Positions 23,758 through 36,800 of a stretch of DNA of 64,000 nt are shown here, piece after piece. The position numbers and the translations under genes were made by a program. The stretch comes from Cercis canadensis. Its lineage: Eukaryota; Streptophyta; Magnoliopsida; Fabales; Fabaceae. Under the pieces are notes generated by a model. The model made no database searches, was not told the origin of the DNA, and saw nothing but the letters and a program-made list of their open reading frames with translations. Location of the stretch: positions 665,072 through 729,071 of the forward strand of contig QAOA01000648.1 in the NCBI GenBank assembly GCA_003255065.1, read 5' to 3'. How positions within the stretch are numbered: the stretch's first letter is position 1; each line of letters starts with the position of its first letter.

Positions 23758-26700
23758 ATGGGAAGCGGACTTTCCAGCCTCTTTTCTTGCTTCAAACCGG
23801 TTAACCGGACGACCAACCAACCGGAGCAACAGGAGGTGATCTTTGCCGCCACTGAGCCATTGGACGAAACCCTAGGCCATTCCTTCTGTTACGTCAGATC
23901 TTCTGCTCGCTTTATTTCACCCACTCCCTCGGATCGCTTTGTCTCACCTTCTAACTCCCTTCGCTTTTCTCCACCGCACGAACCCGTTCACAAGACCCGA
24001 CCCGACTTACCCGAAACCGGTTTCAAGGCCATTTCCGGAGCTTCGGTCAGTGCCAACACTACCACTCCCAGAACTGTTCTCCAGCTAGATAATATCTATG
24101 ATGATGCTACTGACAGTATCCTTCTTGGAGGTGCTGTTGGTGGTGGAGTGAGAGCAAGTATTGTCAATGGGTTCGAAAGCTCATCGTCGTTTAGTGCTAT
24201 CCCGCTTCAGCCGGCTCCGAGAGGGGGTGACCCCTCAGGTCTGGTGGAAAGGGGCGGTTTCTTTCTCTCAGGCCCAATTGAGAGCGGTGCTCTCTCTGGG
24301 CCTCTCGACGCAAACGCCACATCAGAAAGTGGAAGCGGGGTGCCTTTCTCTGCGCCTCTTGGTGGCATTTACGTAAAAAAGAAGCGGAAGGGCATTCCGG
24401 GGTTTCGGAAGGCATTCCATAGGAACCTCTCGGAGAAGAAGCGACCGTGGGTCGTGCCGGTGTTGAATTTCGTCGGTAGAAAGGAAGTTCCAGCGAACGA
24501 AGAGAAGCCGGAGGTGAAGACTAACAATAATGTACAGTGGGCGCTTGGCAAGGCCGGAGAGGATCGGGTACATGTGGTTGTATCGGAAGAGCAGGGGTGG
24601 TTGTTTGTTGGGATTTACGACGGCTTTAATGGCCCTGATGCGCCAGAATTTCTGATGGGTAATCTTTACCGTGCTGTTCTCAATGAGCTTCAGGGTTTAT
24701 TTTGGGAAGTTGAAGAGGCAGAGGAAAATAACCCATCGGGTGTGGGTGTGGGTGCGGAGAATGCAGTTCTCGGAGAGGAAACTGAACCGTCAATAGGAAC
24801 ATCCCGTCGAGACTTCAAAAATGAGGGGGACGTTTCTATGAGTGGAGAACAGTCGAACCCTCTGCCGGTTGATCGAGGATCAGCTAAGAAAGTAACGTTT
24901 CAAGCAGAGGGAACAGAAAGTAGGCGGCGTAGGCTCTGGGAATTTCTTGCTGAAGATGATCCTGAAGACGGCCTTGATCTTTCAGGTTCAGATAGATTTG
25001 CATTTTCCGTCGATGATGCACTTAGCGTGGGCAATGCGGGCTCAGCAGTTAGTAGACGGTGGCTGTTGTTGTCGAAATTGAGGCATGGATTGTCGAAGCA
25101 CAGAGAGGGTCATGTTAGGAAGTTGTTACCATGGAGCTTTGGCACGGAGGATAAAGAGAGGGTTGAGGTAGAAAATCGAGCAGAAGAGAAGTCTGCCCGT
25201 GGTGGTAGGAAGCGGAGAGTGGGTCCCGTGGATCATGATTTGGTTTTGAGAGCACTGTCTCGGGCTCTTGAAGTGACCGAACTTGCATATTTAGATATGA
25301 CGGATAAGGTTCTTGATACAAACCCGGAGCTCGCTTTAATGGGGTCATGTCTGTTAGTTGTTTTAATGAGGGATGAGGATGTGTACGTGATGAACGTGGG
25401 CGATAGCCGAGCCATTGTTGCACAATATGAGCCCAAAGAGGTTAATTCCAGTATGGAACTGGGGAGCAAGGGAGATAATGGATCAAACATAGAGAGCATA
25501 GTTGAGGAGTCCTTAGCTCTGGGTGAAAGCGCAATCAAGTTGGGGAATGAGGGTCCTGCTCAAGAAATGAGGTTGGTCGCATTGCAGCTGTCCACTGACC
25601 ATAGCACGAGCATTGAAGAAGTAAGTTTAAATTTGAAATTTTGGCCTTTCAGCTACTTCTCCTCTTTCTTCCTTTTTATTCAGACTTAGTATTATTCCTC
25701 TTTCTTGTGTTCTTATTTTTCAATGTTCTGGTGAAATAACTTCTGCATCTGCTCTTTGGACTTATAAACTGTGTCAGATTCAAAGACTCCTTGTTTTTTA
25801 TGATGGTCGTTTTAGAGGGATACTGATTTTGACAGTTTATAAGGTGTGGCTTTTGCTGATCAATTCCTTTTGCATAACAACGTCTTGGCAATTTGCGAGA
25901 ATATTTTTGGTCTTGCATAGTCGTATAATCATTAATTGCTAGTTTGCTACCATGACCAGTAAACTCACCAAACATAGTGTGAATTTCAGGTTTCTTTTAA
26001 AGCTTCATTTCTGTGGGATGTTGTGGAAGGATTGTGATGATATTTGATACATTCTATCATGTTTTGGGGAAGGATTATTTTTAACTATTCTAAACCTGTC
26101 AACATTGTATTATATTGAAGTGCCACTTTTGCGTGTTATCCTGAGATACTATCGTACTTTGCTTATCAATGTTTCCATTACGCAAGGGCTTAGGGTGCAA
26201 TATTTCTTGAAGGTTCTTTGTCTTTTCAACTTGCTAGTGTGCTAATCATCTGTCCTACCCTCATTCTGAGCCCCTTTTCAAAGGAATAAGTTGTAGACTT
26301 GGAAACTTCCATGTAATTTCGTTCTCTTGGTGGGATGCTATTCTTTCTCTATCCCTCCCCTCCACTCTTTGGTCCATTTGACGTCTTCATGACAAATGCA
26401 TATTCGATACTTCAAATTCAAAGATAAGGATCATGTTGCCTGGTTGTCTCAGTGGATAATCTGAACTTACTGTATTCTGATGTGGTTTACTTCTTTTTAA
26501 CTTGTGTGGGGATCCTAAAATGTATTGAGTAACCCTGAATGAGTTTGAATTTTGATTTGGTTCTTAAATTAGTCAACAAGTGTTGTGAAATTCTTCATGT
26601 TTGGCCTTCTTATCATATGTCGAACTTCTAATCACTTTCAGTTTAACTGGAAGTGATCAAATAGGTTACAGGGCATAAATTGATCACTCTCTTATTTCAA

Positions 26701-29509
26701 ACTTACTTCTGTCCCTCTCACTGATAAGGATGACTACTAGATGTGCATGTTTGCTCTCTTCCTTCTCTACAGTCAAAGTTCAATTATTAGATTCTGCACA
26801 TAATCCATTCTGACTCTATGCATGGCTATATCTTCCTTACTATATTTCTTCCATTCTGGTTCCACTCGTTCTCTGTTTACATTTGATAAAGCTCTAGTTT
26901 CCCTGTGGCAGCATTCGAGGAGTTAACACAGTCATCTATTGCCATAGCTACTGTCTTTCCTATCACTCTAATTCCATCAAGTTTTACTCACCCTCCTCCC
27001 ATGTGCGCGCTTTGTGTATTTGCCTTAAGCAGACTGTCAATTCCTATCAGGCACGGCATTGTTCTTTTTCACTTGAATCTGGCATTCTGCTTTTGTGTCA
27101 AGTGGCAGTTGAAGTTCTAAGTTTGATTACTTAGTTTGAGTCATTTGAGGTGTTATGTTCTAAAGGTTAGATTTTCCTTTTTAATTATGAATATTGGAAG
27201 TTCTGCTTTTAGTAGTAGTTGCAGTTACTTGTCTTGTTTGTTTTTGCTTCAGTCATGTTAAGATGCATATTAGATCAGTTGTCTGAAAACTGCAGTTCAT
27301 TTTGCAGGAAGTCATTCGAATTAAGAATGAACATCCTGATGATAGCCAATGTATCGCCAATGATAGAGTTAAAGGTCGTCTTAAGGTCACCAGAGCATTT
27401 GGAGCAGGATTTCTAAAACAGGTTTGTCTACAAAATTAGTTCTAGTCATTTTAAATCTATTACAGTGTGTTTTAGAACCCTTCACCCCTTCCTTCAGAAA
27501 GAAGAGGACATGTTCATATCTAGAATTCATTAATTACAGAGAGTTACCAAGTGTTCATGATGATTCTTTGTTTATTTGATTGAAGATTTGATATTGATCC
27601 TGTACTGTCATTCTTTGTTTATTTATTTCATTGAAGATTTTCAAAAGCTCTATAATTTCCAAATTACTACAACGTTCTATTTAGTAACCATATAGATTTA
27701 AGCTATGTAGTGTCTGATCCTTTGGACTTTATTCTTGCTATACACCTCTCCTTGATGCAAAAGAGCGGATGAGGATAAAGTCAAGCTTTTTTAAAGGGAT
27801 AAAAAAGGATAAGGTCAATTTTTGGGTGAACAAACTGAAAGTTGATTATTATTAGCATTATTATTAGAAACATTGATCTTTCATTTTTAAAGGAATATAT
27901 AGTATAAAATCCTTATGCTGTTATATTTTTTGACAGAGTACAAGTTAGAATTAGTATTAAGAAAAATAAGTGTTCCTAGACATTGATTTTAGTTATTTTG
28001 AATAATCAGCAGAATATGATTAATTTGCTTGAGTTGCATTTGGAGAGCATGTACATGACTCTTGCTTTTCTCATTGTACTTTTTGCTTTCTGGTTGGTGG
28101 TTAGAAGTGAGGTCCTTGGTTTTAGAGTGGGCTGAACTTCTGCTCAGGCCAGGGAAGAGAGCCGCATGTCATGTAAACTCAATTTAGTTGTGCTTATGGT
28201 ACCTCTGCACTCCCATGTTCATCCACACTTTTTGAAAAAGAATTTTTCTTGTTTGTGATGTCTCTTGTTCTTTGCTCCATTGAATTTTTAAATATTTTAT
28301 ACAAATGTATGCTTACAAGATAGTATGATTTGCATGGTGCTGCAGCCAAAGTGGAACGATGCATTACTAGAAGTGTTCCGTAATGAATATATTGGCACTG
28401 CTCCATATATATCCTGCTGTCCTTCGCTATGCCATCATAGATTATGCCCAAGAGATCAGTTCTTGATCCTCTCATCTGATGGGTTATATCAATATCTAAG
28501 CAATCAAGAAGTGGTTTCTCAAGTTGAGATCTTCATGGAAAAGTTTCCAGATGGAGATCCTGCTCAACATTTGATAGAGGAGCTGCTCCTCCGTGCAGCC
28601 AAGAAAGCTGGTAAATAAATCTTCAAGCCTTGGATATCTCAGTTTTTCAATCTTGATGGGCATGCAAAATTTTAACTTGCCAACTCTACAAAAATTTTGT
28701 GGCTCCTTCTAACAGCCTTAATGGTAAGGACCCAATCACAAATTTTATAAACTTAAGGGGTCCAAGTACAAAAATTTAGAACTATAGGGGCCGAGTTAAA
28801 AAATGGGTGAAACTTTAAGGACTAAAAAATTAATTAAATCTTTTTGAATTTGGTAAAATGGAGTATACTTTATAGCCAAACTCAGGCATAATATATGTGA
28901 CTCTCTCTTGGCATGTCTTCACTTTCAGGATATTAGATCTTGTTTGAAGAATGAACTAATGGTTAATTTTAATTTGTAAAACTTGTAAAAGACAGAAAGA
29001 TTTAGTGAAAAAGTTTCTACATCTAAAAGGATGGGCAGAATTTTAGAATAGAAAATTTGATGTATTTTCCTACTAATTTAATAGTTTGGAGCATGAAACT
29101 TCTTTTTTTAAGCCTTTGTCCTAGTACTGTTTATTTACTTCATCTGAATGAGATGGCAATGACATGAACCAGTATAATTGCTGATTAACATTCTGCTTCA
29201 CTCATTCATCTATTTGTAATTTATGATGATACATAGGTCCACACTTACAATAACTTTGTGTTATAATTTGATAGCATGATTTTCAAACTATAGTTGCAGT
29301 TACAATTTGATGAATATCGCTGGAAAGGTTAAACTTCACATTTCCGCATTTATTGAGTGATGATATTGAACTCAACTGTTGCAGGAATGGATTTCCATGA
29401 ATTGCTGGATATCCCGCAAGGAGATCGGAGGAAGTACCATGATGATGTTACTGTCATGGTGATATCACTTGAAGGAAGAATCTGGAAATCATCAGGGAAG
29501 TATCTGTGA
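23758..29509 (+). CDS. PLL1: POLTERGEIST-like protein phosphatase 2C
   Basis: Four exons: 23758-25620, 27308-27421, 28346-28610 and 29385-29509. They join in frame to 788 residues. POL and PLL1 are membrane-bound PP2C phosphatases downstream of CLAVATA-type receptors in stem-cell maintenance and asymmetric division. The second ATG (23758) is chosen because it gives [12 protein letters not shown]: Gly2 for myristoylation, and a nearby Cys for palmitoylation. The N-terminal part keeps PLL1-specific blocks ([35 protein letters not shown]). PP2C motifs are intact: [57 protein letters not shown] and the final [14 protein letters not shown]. The two conserved blocks are split by a large acidic insert (about residues 320-480), as in the family. 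The first intron is about 1.7 kb. The match to PLL1 is closer than to POL. Confidence 0.93.
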
Positions 29510-30772
29510 GACCTTCCTCAACTAGCTCTTGGCTCTCTATGCATGTGATTAAAAATTTATTCACCTGAAGGTGCCTTCAACCGGTGCCAAAGTCAGAGCT
29601 GATCCATTTTTCATGGGTCTTAGGTGTTTTTTATGGTCTTACAGCATAAAGGTATAGTAGATAGAAGAATCTAAGATGTTAATGGCAATAGGCTACCGTT
29701 AGAGCTTTATCCAGAATTAAGAGATGCAAAGCGCAGTTTGATGTGAGCTTAAGCATGGCAAATTGCAGATGGGTTTTTGGAGTTCTCTTTAGGAGGAAAA
29801 AAAGTAAAGTCCTAGTAACTGTTTCTTTTCCTCTTTTTTTTTTTTTTTTTCCTCNTTTTTTTTTCCCTCAGATTTAGATATGAAAAATGATAGAAATTTT
29901 GCATAGAGGAGGCTCTTTCATTCCTTTTCTTTCTTTTCTCTGTGGGAGCCAAAAGAATGTGGGTGTACATTGGTGGGGATACAAATGTACTTATTGAACT
30001 TGAGCATTCCTTGTCAGAAACGAGCATCTGTAATTGAGGGTGGATTTCCACCATCGCGGATTAACATGATTCTGAATTATTGAGATCTCTCAATCAAATC
30101 ATTGCAAAGTACAATTATTACTTGAAATGGTCGCTTGCATACTCTTTCCTTGGGAAATCTCAGCACAGCGATACCGATCGTGCTATATTTATCACTTCTT
30201 TTTCCCTTCATTCAGATATGTTGCGATTGCGTTCAGATTCAAGCATTCCATTGGGTACGCATTTTAGGATGCAACAAATTCGAAGTATGCGTTTTCCACC
30301 AAGTTTTTGTTTATTAGAAAATTCAATTTCGGTCTCTCCTAATTGCAATCCCTAGATTTTTTGGACAAATCGATCTGTGAGGGGCTGAAAACCATGAAAA
30401 TCGAGCAGCAGTCTCCTGAACTAAAGTCAGAGGAAAATGAATATATTCTGGTCCAAAAGTCTGCGAGATTTTTCCTTTAATCAGTATGCATTCACAGCCG
30501 CAGCAATAATGTTTGCTTTCCAAATAATGAAAGCTTGTACTTAATATTTCCCCAAGGGTTAGGCTTTTTTTTTTTTTTTTTTAAAATAATAAAATGATCA
30601 TTCACAGGAACAAGCACCCAGCCTAAAAGGATGAAGAGGGAGAAAAACAATATCCCTATCTTCTATGCTTAATTTCCCACATATGGACACTTAAACGAAA
30701 CAAAACGGAGTTGCAAATATCAATGTATTAAGCATCGAAGGAAGGTGAATGTCACTAAACTGGTTCCACCGT
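29510..30772. other. Convergent intergenic region between PLL1-like and PPR genes
   Basis: 3' flanks of two convergent genes. It contains T-rich runs, an N at 29855 and a poly-T run at about 30566-30583. No additional gene was recognised. Confidence 0.6.
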
Positions 30773-32914
30773 CTATGTTGTAACAACAGCTGATGGAACC
30801 TTTGATTGCACCCAGGAGACTAAATCCTCCCTAGTTGCTACAAAACAACCAACTTTATCCTCACTCTGCCTAAATGGAGCAGCGAGTTTCTTCACATGAG
30901 ACGCAAAAGAATTGCCTAATCCTTGGGAGAATTTATGAGCACCCGTACCAGTTTGGGCTAGAAGTAACTCTGGCAGTTCCTCCTCCCGCTGAATGATTCT
31001 GGTGAGTGTCCCCATCCACTCTTCAAGTGCAGTTTGAGCTGCACCAACTGATAATGATCGAACATCTAAACACCATTCATCGGCAGTTTTGTTGTGCAAA
31101 CCTGGGTATAATCCAAATAAGGTTCCCAAGTAAAGTAGCTCATGTGCTCTCTCTTGGAGACCTTTATTTCTGCATATGTCAATCAAGCAGTTACAAAAGG
31201 GTCTTCTGACTTCAACTGCAGCATTGCTCATGATACCCTTGAACTCTTCCTTGACAGTCTCAAAACTAGTTTTCTCATCTACTACCAACTGTATAAAGGC
31301 TACCAAATTTGGGTTAGCTTGCTGCAGACAAGCGAGGACCTTTTCCTCGTCCTTCCTTTGTTCACACAAAGACACCACTGATAGTAAGCAACCACATAAC
31401 CTATCATCAGGCTTAATTCCTCTTTCAATTGAAATGTCAAAAACTCTGACTAAATCATCAAATTCCATAGCCTTCCCCAAGCACTGAATCAAACAGGTAC
31501 ACCCCATCACGTTGAGTGCAATACCCAATTCAGACATCTCTTCAAACAGCTCTATTGCCAGTTCAACATCACCTATACTTCCATAGATATTCAGCATTGC
31601 TGTGTAGCTCCAACTATCTGGCCGAGAATGCTCTGACTTCTTCATGTCCTCGAATAGCCTTTCAGCTTCCTCCACTAATCCAAGATCAGCGCACATATTC
31701 AACAATGTATTATACAGAATGAAATCCATAGGCCAGCCATTATTCCTCATTCGCTCCCACAATTCCAGAGCATCTTTAGCCCACCTCGCCTTGCCATAAA
31801 TCTTAATAACAGCGGTTAAAGTCTTCTCATTTGGGGCTATCCCTGATTCAATCATTTCTTCAAACAGGCTCCGGGCAAACCCTGGCTTCCCAGCCTTCCC
31901 CATTGCCTCCAACAAGGTATTGTACACAACCAAATTAGGCTGCACGCCCAGAGATTTCATCTCTTGTAAGATGTACCTTATACCGTCGTAGTCCCCAGTC
32001 TCGCCGAACATCTTTCCCAGCACAGAGAATGTAATGGGGTCAGGCTTCCACCCAGTTGCTCTCCCTCTCTCATACAAGTTCAGTACTTCTTCAACCTTTC
32101 CTAATCTGGCATAAACGTCTAAAATAGAAGAATAGGTAACCTCATCTGGCATCAAACCGGTCTTGTACATCCTTTCAAACCAGTGCACAGCCTTGTCAGA
32201 CAGATTACACTTTTTGGCACAAGATATGATGGTGGAGTAAGTAATGTTGTCCAGCTCAATCTCACTCTCAATCATCTCGTTTGCAAGGTCTTCTATGAGC
32301 TGAAACTGCCTCCCAAACCTCAAAGACTTCATTGTGACATTATAGAAAATGGTTTCCATGGGAAACAAATTTTGGGTCTTCAACCAATTGAAGAACAAAT
32401 GGGTCTTCTGCCATGGCCTCAAGCTGTTGAGTATTAAGAGGGCATTATCTCTGGTGGGTGGGTGTGGGATTTCCTCAAGTGCAGCCAAGAAATCACCTTC
32501 CGAATCGTCACAACCATTGAGCTTTTGGGCAAAGCGCTTGAGATCCCTGATTTGAGGATTGTATGAGTAAGAAGAGCGTTTCTGCCTTTGAAGCGAAAGC
32601 ACAGAGCGCTTGGGCTTTGTGGGGTTGACCCAGGTGGATTTTGGCTTGGACAAGACACGGGATTGCTCTCTCGTGGTGTTAGATAGGGTGGTTTTCGAAA
32701 GAGGTTTGAGTTGTTCAGACAAGGAAGGACTTCTGGTGCCGGGTTCCTCTGAAGTGGGAGGAGCTTCTGGAGTGGATTTGGAAGTGCCGCAGTAAATGGC
32801 CAATTTCTTATTCATGTTTTGTCTGAGCCATGTCCTGCTCAACCTTGTTCTCTTCGTTTCCGAATGATGCCCAGTAAAATAGATATCCAGGGCCGTCGAT
32901 AGAGGAGCAGCCAT
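30773..32914 (-). CDS. Chloroplast PPR-SMR protein, SOT1-like
   Basis: Single-exon gene for 713 residues from the ATG at 32914 (MAAPLSTALDIYF). The upstream frame stays open to 33049, but the extension is not needed and lacks family support. The first roughly 120 residues are Ser/Thr/Arg-rich, as in a plastid transit peptide. Residues of about 150-560 form a run of P-type PPR repeats (for example ITYSTIISCAKKCNLSDKAV, VTYSSILDVYARLGKVEEVL, VVYNTLLEAMGKAGKPG). The C-terminus is an SMR domain starting LDVRSLSVGAAQTALEEW, with TGTGAHKFSQGL as the central loop. Length, repeat layout and the end sequence match SOT1, which acts in maturation of the chloroplast 23S-4.5S rRNA precursor. GUN1, pTAC2 and SVR7 share the architecture but, as I recall, not these C-terminal residues. 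Confidence 0.88.
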   Translation of the reverse strand: MAAPLSTALDIYFTGHHSETKRTRLSRTWLRQNMNKKLAIYCGTSKSTPEAPPTSEEPGTRSPSLSEQLKPLSKTTLSNTTREQSRVLSKPKSTWVNPTKPKRSVLSLQRQKRSSYSYNPQIRDLKRFAQKLNGCDDSEGDFLAALEEIPHPPTRDNALLILNSLRPWQKTHLFFNWLKTQNLFPMETIFYNVTMKSLRFGRQFQLIEDLANEMIESEIELDNITYSTIISCAKKCNLSDKAVHWFERMYKTGLMPDEVTYSSILDVYARLGKVEEVLNLYERGRATGWKPDPITFSVLGKMFGETGDYDGIRYILQEMKSLGVQPNLVVYNTLLEAMGKAGKPGFARSLFEEMIESGIAPNEKTLTAVIKIYGKARWAKDALELWERMRNNGWPMDFILYNTLLNMCADLGLVEEAERLFEDMKKSEHSRPDSWSYTAMLNIYGSIGDVELAIELFEEMSELGIALNVMGCTCLIQCLGKAMEFDDLVRVFDISIERGIKPDDRLCGCLLSVVSLCEQRKDEEKVLACLQQANPNLVAFIQLVVDEKTSFETVKEEFKGIMSNAAVEVRRPFCNCLIDICRNKGLQERAHELLYLGTLFGLYPGLHNKTADEWCLDVRSLSVGAAQTALEEWMGTLTRIIQREEELPELLLAQTGTGAHKFSQGLGNSFASHVKKLAAPFRQSEDKVGCFVATREDLVSWVQSKVPSAVVTT

Positions 32915-33864
32915 TTTTACAGGCACTGTTCTAGTTTGAAACTGACGATGTTTCAAGATTTTTTTTCTTGTGACCTTATCTTTAATCAAACTTATCCCAC
33001 GGAAGGAAATTTTGCGGGAAGGACAGAGCAGATATAAAAGAAAGGGCAAAAAAAATTGGGTTAGAGATCCGCCTCAGAGAGACGGGTAGCCTTAACCAGA
33101 TGTGTGGATAACAGGAAAGCCCGAAAGCTGTTCCCGTCCCTGTCAGGGGAGATGCCAACCATCTCTCCTTTCATCGAACACAACTATTAGGTGTTCGGTT
33201 CTATTTTTAAAGTGTTATATATATTATATGTTTGACCGATGTGGGAGTAAGAATTGAAGATGCCTTACACAGGAAGAGAAAAGTTCTATATTTTCTTCTA
33301 AGATCAAAGCCAAAACACTAAAGATTTCGGAGCTATATCGTCCATGACCGCAAGGAGTTGATAATGAGCTTCTATCAGGGCTGCTATGCTATGTTAACAA
33401 AGTAATTTTTGTTGTTAATCAGTTAATGAATTTGTAGTCATTTAACTTAAAAAGTGATTGATGTATCTTATCAGATCTTAATTCACCCTTAATTATTCAA
33501 CGAGCTGAGTTTCAATCAATAAACTGGCTCAAGCCTCACATACATGAATTGTTTTTCTCAATAAAGAAGCAATTTCATTTCTACCTTTGAACAGTATGGG
33601 AAAATTGGACTGATAACTTACTCCTTATATAGCAGAAATGTTGCACCTTACTAATTCTGCACAATCAAACTCAAAGAAATAAGGTAAAAGAAAAACTTCC
33701 CTTGTGCATATCAGTGATGCAACTAATGGGGTACAATACCACTTTTTGGGTCCCTTATGTTACCCATCACTTCCACCAATGCCACGGGAATTTATCAATC
33801 ATCATAAATATGACAAAATTTGTTACACAATGTTCACATCACAACAAAATCAAGCATATGATGA
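32915..33864. other. Region between PPR and SufD genes
   Basis: Carries the promoter of the PPR gene and the 3' flank of SufD, both on the minus strand. No other feature was recognised. Confidence 0.5.
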
Positions 33865-36800
33865 TCAATTAGGCACTGGATCCAGTAATTGTTTAATCTG
33901 ACTTCGTACTCTGTCTCTAATGGAAGAGTAAGGTAGCCTTTCTATCACCTCCCCTCCAAAGGCAAAAATTAGAACTCTTCTCGCTGTCTTTAAGTCAATA
34001 CCACGCGCTCGGAAATACGTGAGTTGGGTTTCTTCAAGGTCACTTATGGCAGCTCCATGCGAGCACTTGACATCATCAGCCACAATTTGGAGATTTGGTT
34101 TAACGTTTACGGTTGCACGAGGTTCAAGTAGAAGGCTTCTTGTCAATTGTCCTGCATCTGTCTGCTGAGCATACCTACAAAATAATAGTATAGCACTTAT
34201 TACATCTGATCAAAATATATCACACTTGAAAAGCAATGCATTTATGTTAGCTTGATAAATCATTTAAAAAAATTAACTGTGACTAAAGCACCAAATCCAA
34301 CCAGATGATACGGCGGGAATATCAAAAAGGACAAAACTTAGGTAAAGTTCCATAGGTGCTGGTGGTGTTATTCTCTTGTTAAAACATTACATGTGTATTA
34401 ATTTTTACACATTAGCAGCCATATTATCTCTTCATTATTCCTCAAAATTTCATCTTTGACGCACAATTTCTCTCTCCCCCAGCAACCTCCAATGGTGTCC
34501 CTCCCTCCATCTCATTCTCATGCTCTTCTCTGTTTGGTTCTTTCTCACTTCGCTTACCGCTCTGCCTCAAAATCGTGTTGTTCAGAGACGAAACCCCTGC
34601 CTCTTCTTCGCAATCAACCGCTGAAGGCAATTGATTCATGTTGATTCCATAAAAATGTGTTTTTTTCAAGGAAAAGAACCCGAAAAAGGTAGAGAAGAAA
34701 AGGGAAGTAAACAGATTTGGAACCCAAATCAATCAAATAATACACACCTAAGATCCTAGAGGTTTCTCCCATTTGCAGCAATTGGGATTTTCTCTCATAC
34801 TCTCTCAGGCTTTTATCAAAAGGCAAACATCAAATAATCCTCCATAACAATTTTAAATTTGGTGCTCCCATCATTTTCTCCACCAAAGGTACACGCTCAA
34901 GCACCATAACTATGGTTGGAGAGTGGGAGTGAGGGATTGTTGCAGAGGGAGAGAGGGACACCATTGGAGGTTGCTGGGGGAGAGAGAAATTAAACGTCAG
35001 TGATGATGAAATTTTGAGGAATAATGAAGAGATGATGTGGCTGCTGATGTGTAAAAACTAATACATGTATAATGTTTTAACAGGGAACAACACCACCAGC
35101 ACCTATGAAACTTTACCTAAGTTTTGTCCTATCAAAAAACGAAGTATATAGTTACAAGACAGAATTACCTGTTGACCTTTACATTGCCATCAAATACTGC
35201 TTGTCCAAGTGAATGCGTCACAATGCACTTGTGAAGTTGACGGGAATAACCTCGTGGATGGTCCAATACGAGTTTGCTGTGCAGATCTTGTGTTTGATCA
35301 CCAACAGACAAGTGTAAAGTTGATAACTCTGTCACTGTCTCAGGACCTAACTGTTGGATATGAAGATTGTGCCTACCCAGTTTTCCTCCTGTGCTTACCT
35401 CTGTCAACTCATATGTACTAGATGATCCCTGCAAATAATCAACTACGAATCATAAGGTTTCTAAGATTTCTCTCGTCAAATTACTTTCTATACATCCACT
35501 CTTGCATAACTATAACTTCTTAATGACACGGGGGAGTTGTTCCAAGTTGACGCAAGCAAATATAAGCACTTTGTTGCGGGCTTTAACTTCTCAACCAACA
35601 ACTGAAATGCTGATGGTAGTCACTGCATTTCAGTATCCAGTTTATTCCACAAGTGGATCCTTATGAATCTTTCTTACTGTCCCAACATCTGAAGTCCTAT
35701 TTAGCAAACTCAGACCTCCTAGTTAGCATATCTGGGAAGGTTTCCTGACAATATTAATATTAAGAGAAAAGTACAGAAAATTCACAATATTTAAATCTTT
35801 ATCAAACAGGTCAGAGAAACTAAACTTCAACTACTCATTTCCCATCCCAGAAATCCTTCAAGAAGAAAATCCATGTCCTTGTTTCACAGCAAAATAATTC
35901 CTGCAAATTTATCTTGAAGTATTAGCTAGGCGCATGCCCCAAGTGGGAAGTGATCAATTCTGGAAATAACAGATTCCTCTCTATCTTCCCACTCTTTTCC
36001 AATTTATCTGTCTCTTCTTCTCTATTAAGAGTATGTAAGAGGGATCTCTGATTTCTTGAATTATCTGCTGGTAATTACTGAGAGAGTATCTACGGTTTCC
36101 AGAAATCTATGAACTTCGTTAACTATGAGATCAATGAACTGATCTGGCACATGTTTCTACATCCAGAAACTTGCTCAATGCCTGTATTATCTTTCAGAAT
36201 CATGTCATCAATCCCTTCAATTGATTTGGCACACTCTTAGAAATGAAACTAGAGCCTAAGCAACCCCACAGACATAATCAGATAAATCCTGCTCCACATG
36301 TCAAAAACTTCACAAAGAACGATCCTGGATACTAAATGGAAAAGGAAACAGAAAGAGATCATTTACCTGCTGAACCGATGTCCATTTTATATGGGCTGCA
36401 CTCAAGGACTGACTCTGAATATAAGAATGCCTAACCTTTCCACCTTCTCTAATCACCACCTCCAAAACCGAATTCGTCCAATAACACTTATTGCCGTCAG
36501 TAGTAGAAAATTCCTCAATTATATCAATCTCTCCTCCCTTCTCCACCAACAAAAGCACTCTTGGATTTGAAATGTGCATTGTTTTTGAACCTTCGTTGCC
36601 GCCCTCAATTGAAAAGTACGCTAAGTGGATCGGATTTTCAACGCGGCACTCCTCTGGAACATAGACCACTATCAAATCCGGAGCCCCAATACCATTGATG
36701 GACCAAAACAAGTCCCCGCTATCCAAATTACAGACAAATTCAGATACTTTTTCAATTATACTCGTCGAAGTGAGCTCTGACAAGCTACCAACAAAAACCC

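Noticed and set aside
24197-24573. Overlapping open frames on both strands in the first PLL1 exon
   Set aside because: They lie wholly in a confirmed coding exon and have no family match; GC-rich codon positions create them.
25621-25689. C-terminal extension of the first PLL1 exon
   Set aside because: Reads into intron 1 past a clean GTAAGT donor; the true continuation ([12 protein letters not shown]) is in the exon at 27308.
31006-32795. Plus-strand open frames inside the PPR gene
   Set aside because: Antisense shadows of the single-exon PPR coding sequence.
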